Origin: JAJAZB01 sp965249815
GTDB lineage: Bacteria > Bacteroidota > Bacteroidia > Cytophagales > Spirosomataceae
DNA: 64,000 nucleotides
NCBI GenBank assembly: GCA_965249815.1
Contig: CBDFMV010000003.1
Coordinates: 806,001 to 870,000 of the forward strand
Direction: 5' to 3'
This document shows positions 45,742 to 56,852 of this stretch, one piece after another (position 1 is the stretch's first letter; the number at the start of each line of letters is the position of its first letter). The translations under genes and the position numbers were made by a program. The notes under the pieces were generated by a model. The model was given only the letters and a program-made list of their open reading frames with translations. It ran no database searches and was not told where the DNA came from.

Positions 45742-46656
45742 TTACAGCGCCAAAAACTGGCTCAGGTAATTTCGGGCCGTGAGAATAGCCGTCTGCACGT
45801 CGGTAATGTCCTTTTCGTAGGCTTTGTCCTCGACTTCGATGCACACCGCCCCCCGGTAGCGCACGTCGGTGAGGGCGGCGAAAAACTCCCGCCAGCGCAC
45901 GTCGCCGAGGCCGGGGAGTTTGGGCGAGTGGTAGTCGAGCGGGTTGGCCATGATGCCCACGCGGTTGAGTTTGTCGCGGTACAGTTTCGCGTCTTTGAGG
46001 TGAATGTGGTGCAGGCGCTCGGCGTAATCGTAAATGGGCCGCACTTCGTCCATCAGTTGCCAGACGAGGTGGCTGGGGTCGTAGTTCAGCCCCAGCGCCC
46101 GCGAGGGAATGATTTCAAACATCCGGTCCCAGACGGCGGGCGTGGTGGCGAGGTTTTTCCCGCCGGGCCATTCATCGTCGGTAAACCACATGGGGCAGTT
46201 TTCGATGCCAATCTGCACGTTGCATTCCTCGGCCAGTTTCACCAGACCAGGCCAGTGCTCCGCGTACAACTTCAGGTTTTCCTGAATTGAAAGCGCCGGG
46301 TTCCGCCCGATGAACGTGTTCACCACCCGCACCCCCAGCTTCGGGGCCGCACGGATGATTTTTTTGAGGTGTTCTCGGTAAAATTCGGCCTTCTCCGGGT
46401 CGGGGTCGAGGGGATTGGGGTAGTAGCCGAGGGCGGAAATCTGCACGTTATGCTCCCGCACCAGGCCACGCAGGTACGGCGCGTCGAGCTGATCCACGTC
46501 CACGTGCGTGACGCCCGCGTAACGACGGTTGTCGCCGCCACCCGAAGGCCAGCACATCAGTTCGAGGCAGCGGAAGCGGTGTTCGGCGGCAAACCGGAAG
46601 ACGTGGTCAATGCGAAAATCGCTTAGGATGGCGCTGACAAGGCCGAGTTGGAGCAT
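45742..46656 (-). CDS. Sugar phosphate isomerase/epimerase family TIM-barrel protein
   Basis: I chose ATG 46656 (MLQLGLVSAILSDFRIDHVF), giving 304 residues. AP-endonuclease-2 / xylose-isomerase-like barrel with probable metal ligands in VQIGIENCPMWFTDDEWPGG (Glu), GLNYDPSHLVWQ (Asp-x-x-His), HHIHLKDAKLYRD and GAVCIEVEDKAYE. The substrate cannot be told. It is monocistronic by context, followed upstream by a long hairpin repeat and deoC. Confidence 0.88.
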   Translation of the reverse strand: MLQLGLVSAILSDFRIDHVFRFAAEHRFRCLELMCWPSGGGDNRRYAGVTHVDVDQLDAPYLRGLVREHNVQISALGYYPNPLDPDPEKAEFYREHLKKIIRAAPKLGVRVVNTFIGRNPALSIQENLKLYAEHWPGLVKLAEECNVQIGIENCPMWFTDDEWPGGKNLATTPAVWDRMFEIIPSRALGLNYDPSHLVWQLMDEVRPIYDYAERLHHIHLKDAKLYRDKLNRVGIMANPLDYHSPKLPGLGDVRWREFFAALTDVRYRGAVCIEVEDKAYEKDITDVQTAILTARNYLSQFLAL

Positions 46657-46680
46657 AGTTTCCGGATTTAGCGTGGTCAA

Positions 46681-46774
46681 AATTGGAACACGAATGAAAC
46701 GGATGCAAGCAACACGGATGAATCCTGATTTTTAAATCCGTGCTGCCTGCATCCGTTTCATTCGTGTTCCAGTT
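46681..46774. repeat. Long inverted repeat of ACGAATGAAACGGATG words
   Basis: The left arm 46681-46719 and right arm 46736-46774 are reverse complements over 39 bases with three mismatches, around a 16-base loop. The words are ACACGAATGAAACGGATGC and their complement GCATCCGTTTCATTCGTGT. It fills the gap between deoC and the isomerase gene. There is no T run and no gene. Confidence 0.92.
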
Positions 46775-46780
46775 CGGAAT

Positions 46781-47545
46781 TTAGTACCCCTTCGCCTCCT
46801 TCACTTCGACGGGCGCATCCGCCGCCACGGCTCCGAAGCGCCGGTAGGCGTCTTCCAGAATCGCCGCCGTGGCGCTGGCCCCGAGGCGGGCCACGCCCAT
46901 TTCTTTTACCTTCAAAAGCCCGTCGAGCGTGCGCACGCCCCCGGCGGCCTTCACCTTCACGCCCGGCCCAACGTGGTCGAGCATGAGTTGCAAATCGTGC
47001 TCAGTAGCCCCCTCGTAGCTATATTTTCCGTCCGCGCCCTTCACGAAACCGTAACCCGTTGAGGTTTTCACGAAGGCCGCGCCCACTTCGGTGCAGAGTT
47101 CGCAGAGGCGGATTTTGAAGGAATCGTCGGGCAGAAAATCGTTCTCGAAAATCACTTTCAGAATCGCGCCGTTGGCCAGACACGCCTCGTTGACGGCCTC
47201 GATTTCGGTTTTTACGTACTCCCAATCCTGGCTCAGCACCTTGCCGATGTTGACGACCATGTCGATTTCGATGGCCCCGTCGCGGCAGGCCTGGAGGGTT
47301 TCGGCGACTTTGATGGCCACCGTGCTGTTGCCGTGCGGAAAACCGATGACCGTGCCCACGAGCACGTTACTGCCTTTGAGCAGTTCCACCGCGCCCGGCA
47401 CGGCGTAGGGTTTGATGCAGACCGAGGCCACGTCGTACTTCCGGGCCAGTTCGCAGCCTTCGCGTAGTTCGGCGTCGTTCATCGTGGGGTGCAGCAGGGA
47501 GTGGTCAATCATCTTGGCCAGCTCGTAGAGGAGGGTTTCGTTCAT
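46781..47545 (-). CDS. deoC: Deoxyribose-phosphate aldolase
   Basis: Class I aldolase that splits 2-deoxyribose-5-phosphate to glyceraldehyde-3-phosphate and acetaldehyde. 254 residues. The Schiff-base lysine is in EVGAAFVKTSTGYG (Lys160). Other signatures are IDHSLLHPTM, VCIKPYAVPGA, VGTVIGFPHGNS, EIDMVVNIGKV and VKAAGGVRTLDG. It is downstream of a GntR regulator gene, with a degenerate hairpin between them, so control by that regulator is plausible but unproven. Confidence 0.96.
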   Translation of the reverse strand: MNETLLYELAKMIDHSLLHPTMNDAELREGCELARKYDVASVCIKPYAVPGAVELLKGSNVLVGTVIGFPHGNSTVAIKVAETLQACRDGAIEIDMVVNIGKVLSQDWEYVKTEIEAVNEACLANGAILKVIFENDFLPDDSFKIRLCELCTEVGAAFVKTSTGYGFVKGADGKYSYEGATEHDLQLMLDHVGPGVKVKAAGGVRTLDGLLKVKEMGVARLGASATAAILEDAYRRFGAVAADAPVEVKEAKGY

Positions 47546-47587
47546 GGTTGTGAGAGATGCGATGTTTTGCGGGAATTTACTGAACAG

Positions 47588-47672
47588 GTTAACCGCAGAG
47601 GCGCTGAGGTTGCGCAGAGGGACCGGAGAAATTCGCTGCGAACTCCGCGTACATCTCCGCGTCTCTGCGGTT
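47588..47672. repeat. Degenerate inverted repeat of ACCGCAGAGGCGC words
   Basis: The left arm starts GTTAACCGCAGAGGCGCTGAGG (in two parts GTTAACCGCAG and AGGCGCTGAGG), followed by TTGCGCAGAG. The right arm, about 47644-47672, contains CTCCGCGTACATCTCCGCGTC and TCTGCGGTTAA. The arms pair with several mismatches. It lies between deoC and the GntR gene. The CCGCAGAGxCGC vocabulary is seen only here in the window. Confidence 0.8.
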
Positions 47673-48387
47673 AAAACGGATTACCGAGGGCGTATTTTTC
47701 GGTGAAACAAAAAAGCTGGCTGTACGCGAAAAAACCCGCGCGGGTGGTGGCGTAACGGCGTTCGACGTACACGAGCGGGGCCTCCTTTTTACACCCAAAA
47801 ATCCGCGCCTGCTCCACCGTAGCCACCACGGCGCGGAGCGTCTGGTCGAGGTCGCGGATGCCCAGGCCGTGGCGCACGCTGAGGGTTTTGAACAGCGAGC
47901 CATCCACCAGTCCGTCGGTGAGCAGGTCGTCGAAGCCGGGGGCAGGCAGAAAGCTCGTTTCGAGCATGACCGGGTCGGTGCCGGCCAGACGGAGGCGTTC
48001 GAGCACGAGGCAGCCGCCCGCCTTTTCTTCCGCCGTGAGCGGGTAAAAAAACGGTTGTGGCCAGTCGGTGCGGTGCGGCTCCTGCAAAAACTTCGTTCGC
48101 ACCGAATGGCTGGTTTCGCCCACCACGTCCGAAAACCCCCGAAACGACAGCAGCCCCAGCGTTTGCCGCTCCGATTTCACGAAACTGCCCCTGCCGTGCC
48201 GCCGCTCGATGAAGCCCTCGCGGGCCAAATCGCCCAGCGCCTGCCGGACGGTCATCCGCGTGGTGCCGAACCGGGCGCACAACTCGTTTTCCGAAGGCAG
48301 CAAACTTCCCTGCGGAAACTCGCCGCCCTGAATCTGCTGCTTCAGGGCCTCGCGGATGCGCCGGTGCCGGGGTTGTTTCGGTTCCAC
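47671..48387 (-). CDS. GntR family transcriptional regulator (HutC/UTRA type)
   Basis: I favour GTG 48387 (MEPKQPRHRRIREALKQQI), giving 238 residues; a TTG four codons earlier is possible. The winged helix-turn-helix spans about 8-70 (GSLLPSENELCARFGTTRMTVRQALGDLAREGFIERRHGRGSFV). The ligand-binding UTRA domain spans about 85-235 (ACLVLERLRLAGTDPVMLETSFLP-like core and APLVYVERRYATTRAGFFAYSQLFC). A palindromic operator lies just upstream, suggesting autoregulation. Confidence 0.9.
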   Translation of the reverse strand: MEPKQPRHRRIREALKQQIQGGEFPQGSLLPSENELCARFGTTRMTVRQALGDLAREGFIERRHGRGSFVKSERQTLGLLSFRGFSDVVGETSHSVRTKFLQEPHRTDWPQPFFYPLTAEEKAGGCLVLERLRLAGTDPVMLETSFLPAPGFDDLLTDGLVDGSLFKTLSVRHGLGIRDLDQTLRAVVATVEQARIFGCKKEAPLVYVERRYATTRAGFFAYSQLFCFTEKYALGNPF

Positions 48388-48407
48388 GCGACAAAACAAA
48401 CGATTTC

Positions 48408-48425
48408 AACTTGTCTATACAAGTT
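48408..48425. promoter_or_regulatory. Palindromic operator upstream of the GntR gene
   Basis: AACTTGTCTATACAAGTT is a near-perfect palindrome (arms AACTTGT and ACAAGTT, centre CTAT). HutC/FarR-type GntR regulators bind sites of this kind. It lies 20 bases upstream of the chosen start, where it would overlap the promoter. Confidence 0.75.
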
Positions 48426-48436
48426 TTTTGGGAATA

Positions 48437-48468
48437 AAAAACGCCGCCGGTGACACCGGCGGCGTTTT
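48437..48468 (-). terminator. Terminator of the RHS-like lipoprotein gene
   Basis: AAAACGCCGCCGGTG (48438-48452 region) pairs perfectly with CACCGGCGGCGTTTT (to 48467). On the minus strand T's follow the stem. It lies about 30 bases after the stop at 48498. Confidence 0.92.
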
Positions 48469-48497
48469 GCTGTTTTGAGAGGCGAGAAGTTCCGGCG

Positions 48498-49277
48498 TTA
48501 CTGGTATTCAAACACCGACACGCTGCCGCTGGCTTCTTCCGCCCGGACGGGGTAGCCGGTGGCGGGGTCGTAGTCGTAGCGAATGGTGCTTTCGGAAGGC
48601 GGGCTACCGCCCGGAGCCAGGAATTCATTCTTTACCCGGACGACGTTGTTGGGGCTGCGAAAAAAAGCAGCGTACGAACCGAGGTAAACCGGGCGGAACG
48701 GGTTGGGTCGCTCGTCGAACTCGAAGGTATCGCGGTTGGTCAGGCTGCCGTCGGCCGAGAAGGTTTCAACTTTAGTAATGTTGCCTCGGGCGTCGTAGGT
48801 GAACGTGATGGCATTACCTTTCACCCCCATCTGGGTAAGCGAATTTTGCCGGATGCGTCGACCAGTGCCGTCGTACTCGTAACTCCACTCGCTGGCTACG
48901 AAACCGGCTTCGTTCACGTTTTTCGTCCGGGCGAGTCGCCCATTGCCGTCGTACTCAAACGTTTGGGTGAACTTCATGGCCGGGCCTTCGCAGGTGAAAC
49001 AACTCAGGTAATCCAACGTAGACGTTTCAACGCGTCCCAGCCGCCCTTGCCCATCGTAAGAGTAGTTGATTTCGTCGGGCATTTTCCGGCCTGTTGAAAA
49101 GCTTTTCTGGTTGAGAATCCGCCCCTGCCCGTCGTAAGTGAATTCGGTACTTACCCGCCCGGCTTTGTCTTTGATGCGTTGCAGACGGATTTCGCCGTTT
49201 GGGTAGCCGACGGGTTCGTTTTTCCGGCAGGAAAAGAAGAGAAAAACCAGCAGCGGCGCGAGGAGCGGGCGATTCAT
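48498..49277 (-). CDS. Putative lipoprotein with RHS/YD-like repeats
   Basis: 259 residues with a lipoprotein signal (MNRPLLAPLLVFLFFSC). The mature part has repeated YD-type units: EFTYDGQGRILNQ, NYSYDGQGRLGRV, TFEYDGNGRLART, SYEYDGTGRRIRQ, TFTYDARGNITKV and RYDYDPATGYPV. These are beta-strand repeats as in RHS proteins, but this is a short secreted form without a toxin domain. The function is unknown. Confidence 0.82.
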   Translation of the reverse strand: MNRPLLAPLLVFLFFSCRKNEPVGYPNGEIRLQRIKDKAGRVSTEFTYDGQGRILNQKSFSTGRKMPDEINYSYDGQGRLGRVETSTLDYLSCFTCEGPAMKFTQTFEYDGNGRLARTKNVNEAGFVASEWSYEYDGTGRRIRQNSLTQMGVKGNAITFTYDARGNITKVETFSADGSLTNRDTFEFDERPNPFRPVYLGSYAAFFRSPNNVVRVKNEFLAPGGSPPSESTIRYDYDPATGYPVRAEEASGSVSVFEYQ

Positions 49278-49352
49278 GGTTCAGGTTTGGCGTTTTCAAC
49301 GCCAGAGACACGGGCGGGGGCGAAAGGGTTGAAACGCCGTTCGATTTTTTTG

Positions 49353-49406
49353 AAAAAAAGCGGGAAATCGTGCCTCCGCTCCGCGTGGCACGATTTCCCG
49401 CTTTTT
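49353..49406 (-). terminator. Strong terminator of the vWA protein gene
   Basis: AAAAAGCGGGAAATCGTGCC (about 49355-49374) pairs perfectly with GGCACGATTTCCCGCTTTTT (49387-49406) around a GC-rich loop. On the minus strand a T run follows. The right arm abuts the stop codon of the vWA gene. Confidence 0.92.
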
Positions 49407-51271
49407 CACTCTTCCACCCGCGCCGTCGCCGCGCCGCCTTTTAGCGAAGCCGCCGTTTTCACCAGCCGGATAAACTCGCTCCGCTGGCCTTCTTCGTCGC
49501 TGCCGAGGGCGGCTTTGGCCGTTTGCGCGGCGCGGTCGAACCGAGCGTTTCCCCGAAACTCCGACCCGCGCAGCAGTAAGCCAAACTCCGCCACCGATGC
49601 CGCAAACCGCAGGTTTTCCGACGCCGACCCGAACGATTTCGGGGCGAGCGTTACTGGCCAGGAAAGCAACTGGCTCTGTTCGGCGTCGGGGCGTTTGTAG
49701 CGGATTTTAAGCGTCAGCCACTCGCCGCTGGCTCCGGCGGGCGCGGGCCGGACGGTCTGGTACTTGAGCGAATCCACGGTTTTCAGGTACCGGCTCTCCA
49801 CGCCCGTCGGGACGAGTTCGTACAACGCCGTGACGCTGTGACCCGACCCCATCTCGCCCGCGTCTTTTGCGTCGTCGTGGAAATCCTCGTTGCGCAGCAT
49901 CCGGTTTTCGTAGCCGATGAGCCGGTAGGCCCGCACGTGGGCCGGGTTGAACTCGATTTGCACCTTTACGTCCTTCGCCACGGTGAACAGCGTCCCGCCG
50001 AACTCGTGGACGAAGGTTTTGCGGGCTTCCTGGAAGGAGTCGATGTAGCCGTAGTTGCCGTTGCCCTGGTCGGCCAGCATCTCCATCTTTTTATCCTTCA
50101 AATTGCCCATGCCGAAGCCCAGCACGCTCAGAAAGACGCCGGTTTTGCGCTTTTCTTCAATCAGTTTTTCCAGTTCGGCGTCGCTCGACGTGCCCACGTT
50201 GAAATCGCCGTCGGTGGCCAGAATCACGCGGTTGTTGCCGTCTTTCCGGAAATGTTCCGTCGCCACGTCGTAGGCCAGTTGGATGCCCGCCGCTCCCGCC
50301 GTGGAACCGCCCGCTTCGAGCGCGGCGATGGCGTCTTTGATGCGGGTTTTCTCGCTGCCCGGCGTCGAAGCCAGCACCAACCCGGCGGCCCCGGCGTAGG
50401 TCACCAGCGCCAGCCGGTCCTGCGGGCGCAACTGGTCGGCGAGCAGCGTGAGCGCCGATTTCACCAGCGGCAGTTTGTTGGCGTCCATCATTGAACCCGA
50501 CACGTCCACCAGAAACACGAGGTTCGAAGCGGGCAACTGGTCGTAGGCCACGCGCCGGGCCTGGAGGCCCACGTGGAGCAGTTTCAAACCCGGATTCCAC
50601 GGCGAATCGGCCAGTTCGGTGGTGGCGGCGAGGGGCGCGTCGCCGGTGGGTTGCGGGTATTCGTAATCGAAATAATTGATGAGTTCTTCGACGCGCACGG
50701 CCTCGGACGGCGGCAGTTGGCCGCTGTTCAGAAACCGCCGGACGTTGCTGTACGAAGCCCGATCCACGTCGATAGAAAACGTGGTCAGGGCCTGCTGACG
50801 GGTTTCCTGAAACCCGTTCTCGGGGCGGCGGTCGTAGTCTTCAGCGTCGGTGAGCGGGGCGTATCGCGAAGGCATCGGGGCAACTCCCATCGCGCCTACC
50901 ACCCCGGCGGGCAGGGCACGCTTCGATTTTGATTCATAGCCGGTTACCACGACTTCATCCAGCGCCGTGGTTTCGGTTTTCAGCCGGACGCTGACGACCG
51001 AATCGCGCCGAAGGTGGATTTCTTTTTTGGCAAACCCAACCGCGCTAAACACGAGGGTGTGACGTCCGGCGGGTACGCGAAGCCGGTAAAAGCCGGTTTG
51101 GTCGGTCAGGGTGCCAAATTGGGTGTTTTTCACCTGGACGGCAGCGCCCGGCAGGGGCTGTCCGGTTTCGTCGGTGACGGTGCCCGTAACGACGCGGGCG
51201 GGTTGGGGAACGGAGGCGGCGACCAGGGCGGTCAGCAGCACCAGCGGGAGGAAAATGCGGAGGGGTTTCAT
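49406..51271 (-). CDS. von Willebrand factor A domain protein with carboxypeptidase-regulatory-like N-terminus
   Basis: 621 residues. A signal peptide (MKPLRIFLPLVLLTALVAA) is followed by a CarboxypepD_reg-like domain (VVTGTVTDETGQPLPGAAVQVKNTQFGTLTDQTGFYRLRVPAG, about 27-90) and the SusC-like motif LDEVVVTGYESKSKR. A YfbK-type region follows (ALTTFSIDVDRASYSNVRRFL), then a vWA domain with MIDAS motif LVFLVDVSGSM and TLLADQL...VILATDGDFNVG, and a C-terminal DUF3520-like part. Probably periplasmic or envelope. It is divergent from an ECF sigma gene, which may control it. Confidence 0.88.
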   Translation of the reverse strand: MKPLRIFLPLVLLTALVAASVPQPARVVTGTVTDETGQPLPGAAVQVKNTQFGTLTDQTGFYRLRVPAGRHTLVFSAVGFAKKEIHLRRDSVVSVRLKTETTALDEVVVTGYESKSKRALPAGVVGAMGVAPMPSRYAPLTDAEDYDRRPENGFQETRQQALTTFSIDVDRASYSNVRRFLNSGQLPPSEAVRVEELINYFDYEYPQPTGDAPLAATTELADSPWNPGLKLLHVGLQARRVAYDQLPASNLVFLVDVSGSMMDANKLPLVKSALTLLADQLRPQDRLALVTYAGAAGLVLASTPGSEKTRIKDAIAALEAGGSTAGAAGIQLAYDVATEHFRKDGNNRVILATDGDFNVGTSSDAELEKLIEEKRKTGVFLSVLGFGMGNLKDKKMEMLADQGNGNYGYIDSFQEARKTFVHEFGGTLFTVAKDVKVQIEFNPAHVRAYRLIGYENRMLRNEDFHDDAKDAGEMGSGHSVTALYELVPTGVESRYLKTVDSLKYQTVRPAPAGASGEWLTLKIRYKRPDAEQSQLLSWPVTLAPKSFGSASENLRFAASVAEFGLLLRGSEFRGNARFDRAAQTAKAALGSDEEGQRSEFIRLVKTAASLKGGAATARVEE

Positions 51272-51418
51272 GCGGTTGTACGTTTGAAGGATTCAACCGC
51301 TGGATGCGGGGTGGTGAAAGATTCCACACGCGGTCGGAAAACTTTTTTCGTAGTTTGTCACCCGCTCACCAGTTTTGCCAGGCGGAACGCCGCCCGCTGC
51401 CTGCTATCAACCGCAAAC

Positions 51419-52006
51419 TTGTTTCTCAAACTCTTTCGCCGCACCGGCACCCCGCCCGACGAAGCCGCGCTGCTCCAACAGTACCGGCAAACGGGCGATT
51501 TGGCGGCGTTAGGTCCGTTGTACGAGCCGTACCTCGACCTGGTTTTCGCCGTGTGCTACCAGCACCTGCGCGACGAAGACGAGGCCAAAGACGCCACAAT
51601 GCAGGTGTTTGAAAAACTGGTCGTGGAATTGCGGCGGCACGAGGTCACCAACTTCCGAAGCTGGCTGTACAGCGTGGCCCGCAACGAGTGCCTGATGCTG
51701 CTCCGTCGGCGGCGAACTGCACCGGAAACAGTCGATAATTTTGACGAAGACCGTGTGGAATCGACCGCCGAAGCGCATCCAACGGACAAGAATTTTTCGC
51801 TGGAAAACCACCTCGACCGCCTCGACGGTTGCCTGGAAACCCTCTCCGCCGAACAGCACCGAGCCGTGACGCTGTTTTTCTACGAGGAAAAAAGCTACCG
51901 CGAAATCAGCGACCTGACGGGCTTCGGCCTCAACGACGTGAAGAGTTTTTTGCAGAACGGAAAACGGAATTTGAAGAAGTGCCTGGAAGTGAGAGGTAAG
52001 ATGTAA
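51419..52006 (+). CDS. ECF-type RNA polymerase sigma factor
   Basis: I chose TTG 51419 (MFLKLFRRTGTPPDEAALLQQ), giving 195 residues; no in-frame ATG exists before the region 2 sequence except far upstream inside the vWA gene. Region 2 is LGPLYEPYLDLVFAVCYQHLRDEDEAKDATMQVFEKLVVEL and NFRSWLYSVARNECLMLLRRRR (about 30-100). Region 4 is LSAEQHRAVTLFFYEEKSYREISDLTGFGLNDVKSFLQNGKRNLKKCL. It is followed 24 bases later by its likely anti-sigma factor. Confidence 0.9.
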   Translation: MFLKLFRRTGTPPDEAALLQQYRQTGDLAALGPLYEPYLDLVFAVCYQHLRDEDEAKDATMQVFEKLVVELRRHEVTNFRSWLYSVARNECLMLLRRRRTAPETVDNFDEDRVESTAEAHPTDKNFSLENHLDRLDGCLETLSAEQHRAVTLFFYEEKSYREISDLTGFGLNDVKSFLQNGKRNLKKCLEVRGKM

Positions 52007-52030
52007 AATGCGGTTCGAAGAAATCAAAGA

Positions 52031-53212
52031 TTGCCCTTGAAAATCACCCAACTCACCCCCGACCTCCTGCGGCGCTACGCGGCGGGCCTGCTCACGCCCG
52101 CCGAGCAGCACGCCGTGGAACGCCGACTGCTCGACGACCCGCTGGCCGCTGCCGCAGTCGAGGGCCTGGCGCGGCTGCGGGAAGACGGGGTCGATTCGGT
52201 TTCGGCCACCAACGATTTACGCGCCCGCCTCCGGCAACGGGTGGAAAAACGGCAAGGCCGCGTGATTGTACTGGCCTGGACCCGCTACGCCGCCGCAGCC
52301 GCCGTGCTGGTGGGCGTCGTGAGTCTGACCTGGTGGACGTTGTGGAGCGAAAAACCAGCGGGTTCGCAGCCCGAAATCGTTCAAAAAACCGCCAAGATGC
52401 CGCCCGCCGCTACGGTTCCGCAAGTCGCTCCACAGCCCATTCCGCCGCTCCCTGCGCTCGCGAAAGCGGAATCAAAAAAAGCCCGTCCGCAGCCCGCCGC
52501 ACCCGACCGGGTGGGTGACTTGGCCAGCGCCGCTTCGATGGTCCAAACTCCGCCACCCGCCGACACCACCGCCAAACTGGCCGACGAAGCCGGATCAGCT
52601 TCACCCAACCAGGCGATGCAGGCCAAACGTGCCCCGATGGTCGCGGCCCGGGCGGCGGCTCCGGTTCGGGGTGGCGCATTCGTGCACTCTTTTTCGGGGC
52701 AAGTAGTCGGTGAAAATCAGCAACCCGTGCTGGGCGCAACCGTGCAGGTGGTCGGAGCCAACCGCGGGGCCACAACCGACGCGGAAGGCCGGTTTTCCAT
52801 TCCCAACCTAAAACCCGGCGACCGCCTGCGCGTCGCGACGGTAGGCTACCAGCCCACCGAAATCACCATTCGTGACACGGCGCTGGGCGTTATCGCGCTC
52901 GTGCCCGACAACGCCGCGCTCGCGGAAGTCGTCGTGACAGGCTACGGCCCGGCGGGTTTTGCGCCGGAAGGGGGTTTCGATTCGTTGAAAACGTATTTTC
53001 AAACGGCCCGGAATGTGGTCGGCAAAGCGCGCATCCGGCTTTCGTTCGACCTCCGCGCCAACGGTCGGCCCCACCGGATTCGCGTCGAGGAAAGCAGTAA
53101 CCCGGTCCTCAACGCCGAGGCCATTCGCCTGCTGGAAAGTGGCCCGCGCTGGCACCAAAACAAAACCACCCGACGGGCGCGCCGGGTGGTTTACACGGTA
53201 GAGTTCGATTAA
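52031..53212 (+). CDS. Anti-sigma-like membrane protein with CarboxypepD_reg and TonB-type C-terminus
   Basis: 393 residues from TTG 52031; a second TTG at 52037 gives MKITQLTPDLLRRYAAGLL. Residues 1-75 look like a cytoplasmic anti-sigma domain. One transmembrane helix follows (YAAAAAVLVGVVSLTWWTLW), then a Pro/Ala-rich periplasmic linker. A CarboxypepD_reg-like domain is at about 218-290 (FSGQVVGENQQPVLGATVQVVGANRGATTDAEGRFSIPN), then LAEVVVTGYGPAG and a TonB-C-like end (ARIRLSFDLRANGRPHRIRVEESSNPVLNAEAIRLLESGPRW). It may receive a signal from an outer-membrane partner (inference). Confidence 0.8.
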   Translation: MPLKITQLTPDLLRRYAAGLLTPAEQHAVERRLLDDPLAAAAVEGLARLREDGVDSVSATNDLRARLRQRVEKRQGRVIVLAWTRYAAAAAVLVGVVSLTWWTLWSEKPAGSQPEIVQKTAKMPPAATVPQVAPQPIPPLPALAKAESKKARPQPAAPDRVGDLASAASMVQTPPPADTTAKLADEAGSASPNQAMQAKRAPMVAARAAAPVRGGAFVHSFSGQVVGENQQPVLGATVQVVGANRGATTDAEGRFSIPNLKPGDRLRVATVGYQPTEITIRDTALGVIALVPDNAALAEVVVTGYGPAGFAPEGGFDSLKTYFQTARNVVGKARIRLSFDLRANGRPHRIRVEESSNPVLNAEAIRLLESGPRWHQNKTTRRARRVVYTVEFD

Positions 53213-53217
53213 CGCCT

Positions 53218-56127
<2,910 letters not shown>

Positions 56128-56232
56128 GAAGTCTGGCGCGAAGTGTCTCGGAAAAGAAAGTACAAATTTAGGGCAAAAACTGTCTGGTGGGGGGTTTGGT
56201 TCGGGCGAAGTTTCAAAGCAGCCAGAATCGTT

Positions 56233-56240
56233 TACTTTTG
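56233..56240 (+). promoter_or_regulatory. Candidate -7 element of the toxin-antitoxin remnant
   Basis: TACTTTTG on the plus strand, 17 bases before the ATG of the antitoxin remnant. No clear -33 TTTG is seen. The promoter may still transcribe the degenerate locus. Confidence 0.45.
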
Positions 56241-56257
56241 CAGGAAACAGGTTCATC

Positions 56258-56483
56258 ATGCTTAGCGTCCGCGCCATTTACGACGGCCAAACTCTGAAAT
56301 TGCTGGAGGAGGTAGCCTTGCAAGGGTCCCCAGCAAGTCATCGTTACGTTTCTGGAAACTCCCGAGGCCGAATTTTCGCCCGCTGAACGACACCAACTCG
56401 CTCAGCACGGCGGTGGCTTGGCCTTCCTGCACGACGAAGCCGAGGACGTGTACACGGATGCGGATTTGAAAGAAAAATTCTGA
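56258..56483 (+). pseudogene. Antitoxin remnant with a +1 frameshift
   Basis: The frame starts MLSVRAIYDGQTLKLLEEVALQG and would end early after 42 residues. Shifting by one base after CAAGG restores QQVIVTFLETPEAEFSPAERHQLAQHGGG...DLKEKF up to a TGA at 56481. The extra base is in GGG at about 56325 (expected GGTCCC). The restored protein of about 75 residues looks like the small antitoxins that precede MazF/PemK toxins. A real mutation and a sequencing error both fit; the adjoining toxin is also damaged, favouring a true pseudogene. Confidence 0.75.
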
Positions 56484-56484
56484 G

Positions 56485-56828
56485 ATGTAGCGCGGTACGA
56501 TTGTCCTGACGCTGTTTCGTTCACGGATCTACAGTCATCGAAACGCCGTCCGGCGGTGGTCGTTTCAGCGCAGACGTCGGGCAATGGCGATGTCATCGCG
56601 GCGTTCGTTTCATCGGTTTTGCCCCTTTTCCCTGCTCCAACTGACCTCGTTGTGCTGCCTTCCGACCCGGATTTTGCCCAAGCCGGTTTTAAGAAGCCTT
56701 CCGTGGTGAAACTTGATAAACTGGCTACGCTTCACCCCAGCATTTTTACCGGAACTCTGGGAACGGCTTCCCCGCGCCTGATGGCCGAGATCGACCAACG
56801 CCTCAAACTGGCGTTGAATTTAACGTAA
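56485..56828 (+). pseudogene. MazF/PemK-like toxin remnant with nonsense and frameshift lesions
   Basis: ATG at 56485 is followed at once by TAG, then RGTIVLTLF; after a missing base near 56515 the frame continues FTDLQSSKRRPAVVVSAQTSGNGDVIAAFVSSV and runs to LTGTLGTA-type end ...RLKLALNLT (stop at 56828). The RG-x-IVL, DLQSSKRRPAVVVS and KLATLHP features are typical of the MazF/PemK mRNA interferase family. The N-terminus carries two separate lesions, so no full toxin can be made. Confidence 0.75.
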
Positions 56829-56852
56829 ATCACTCCCTGCTCTCCGTCCCGG

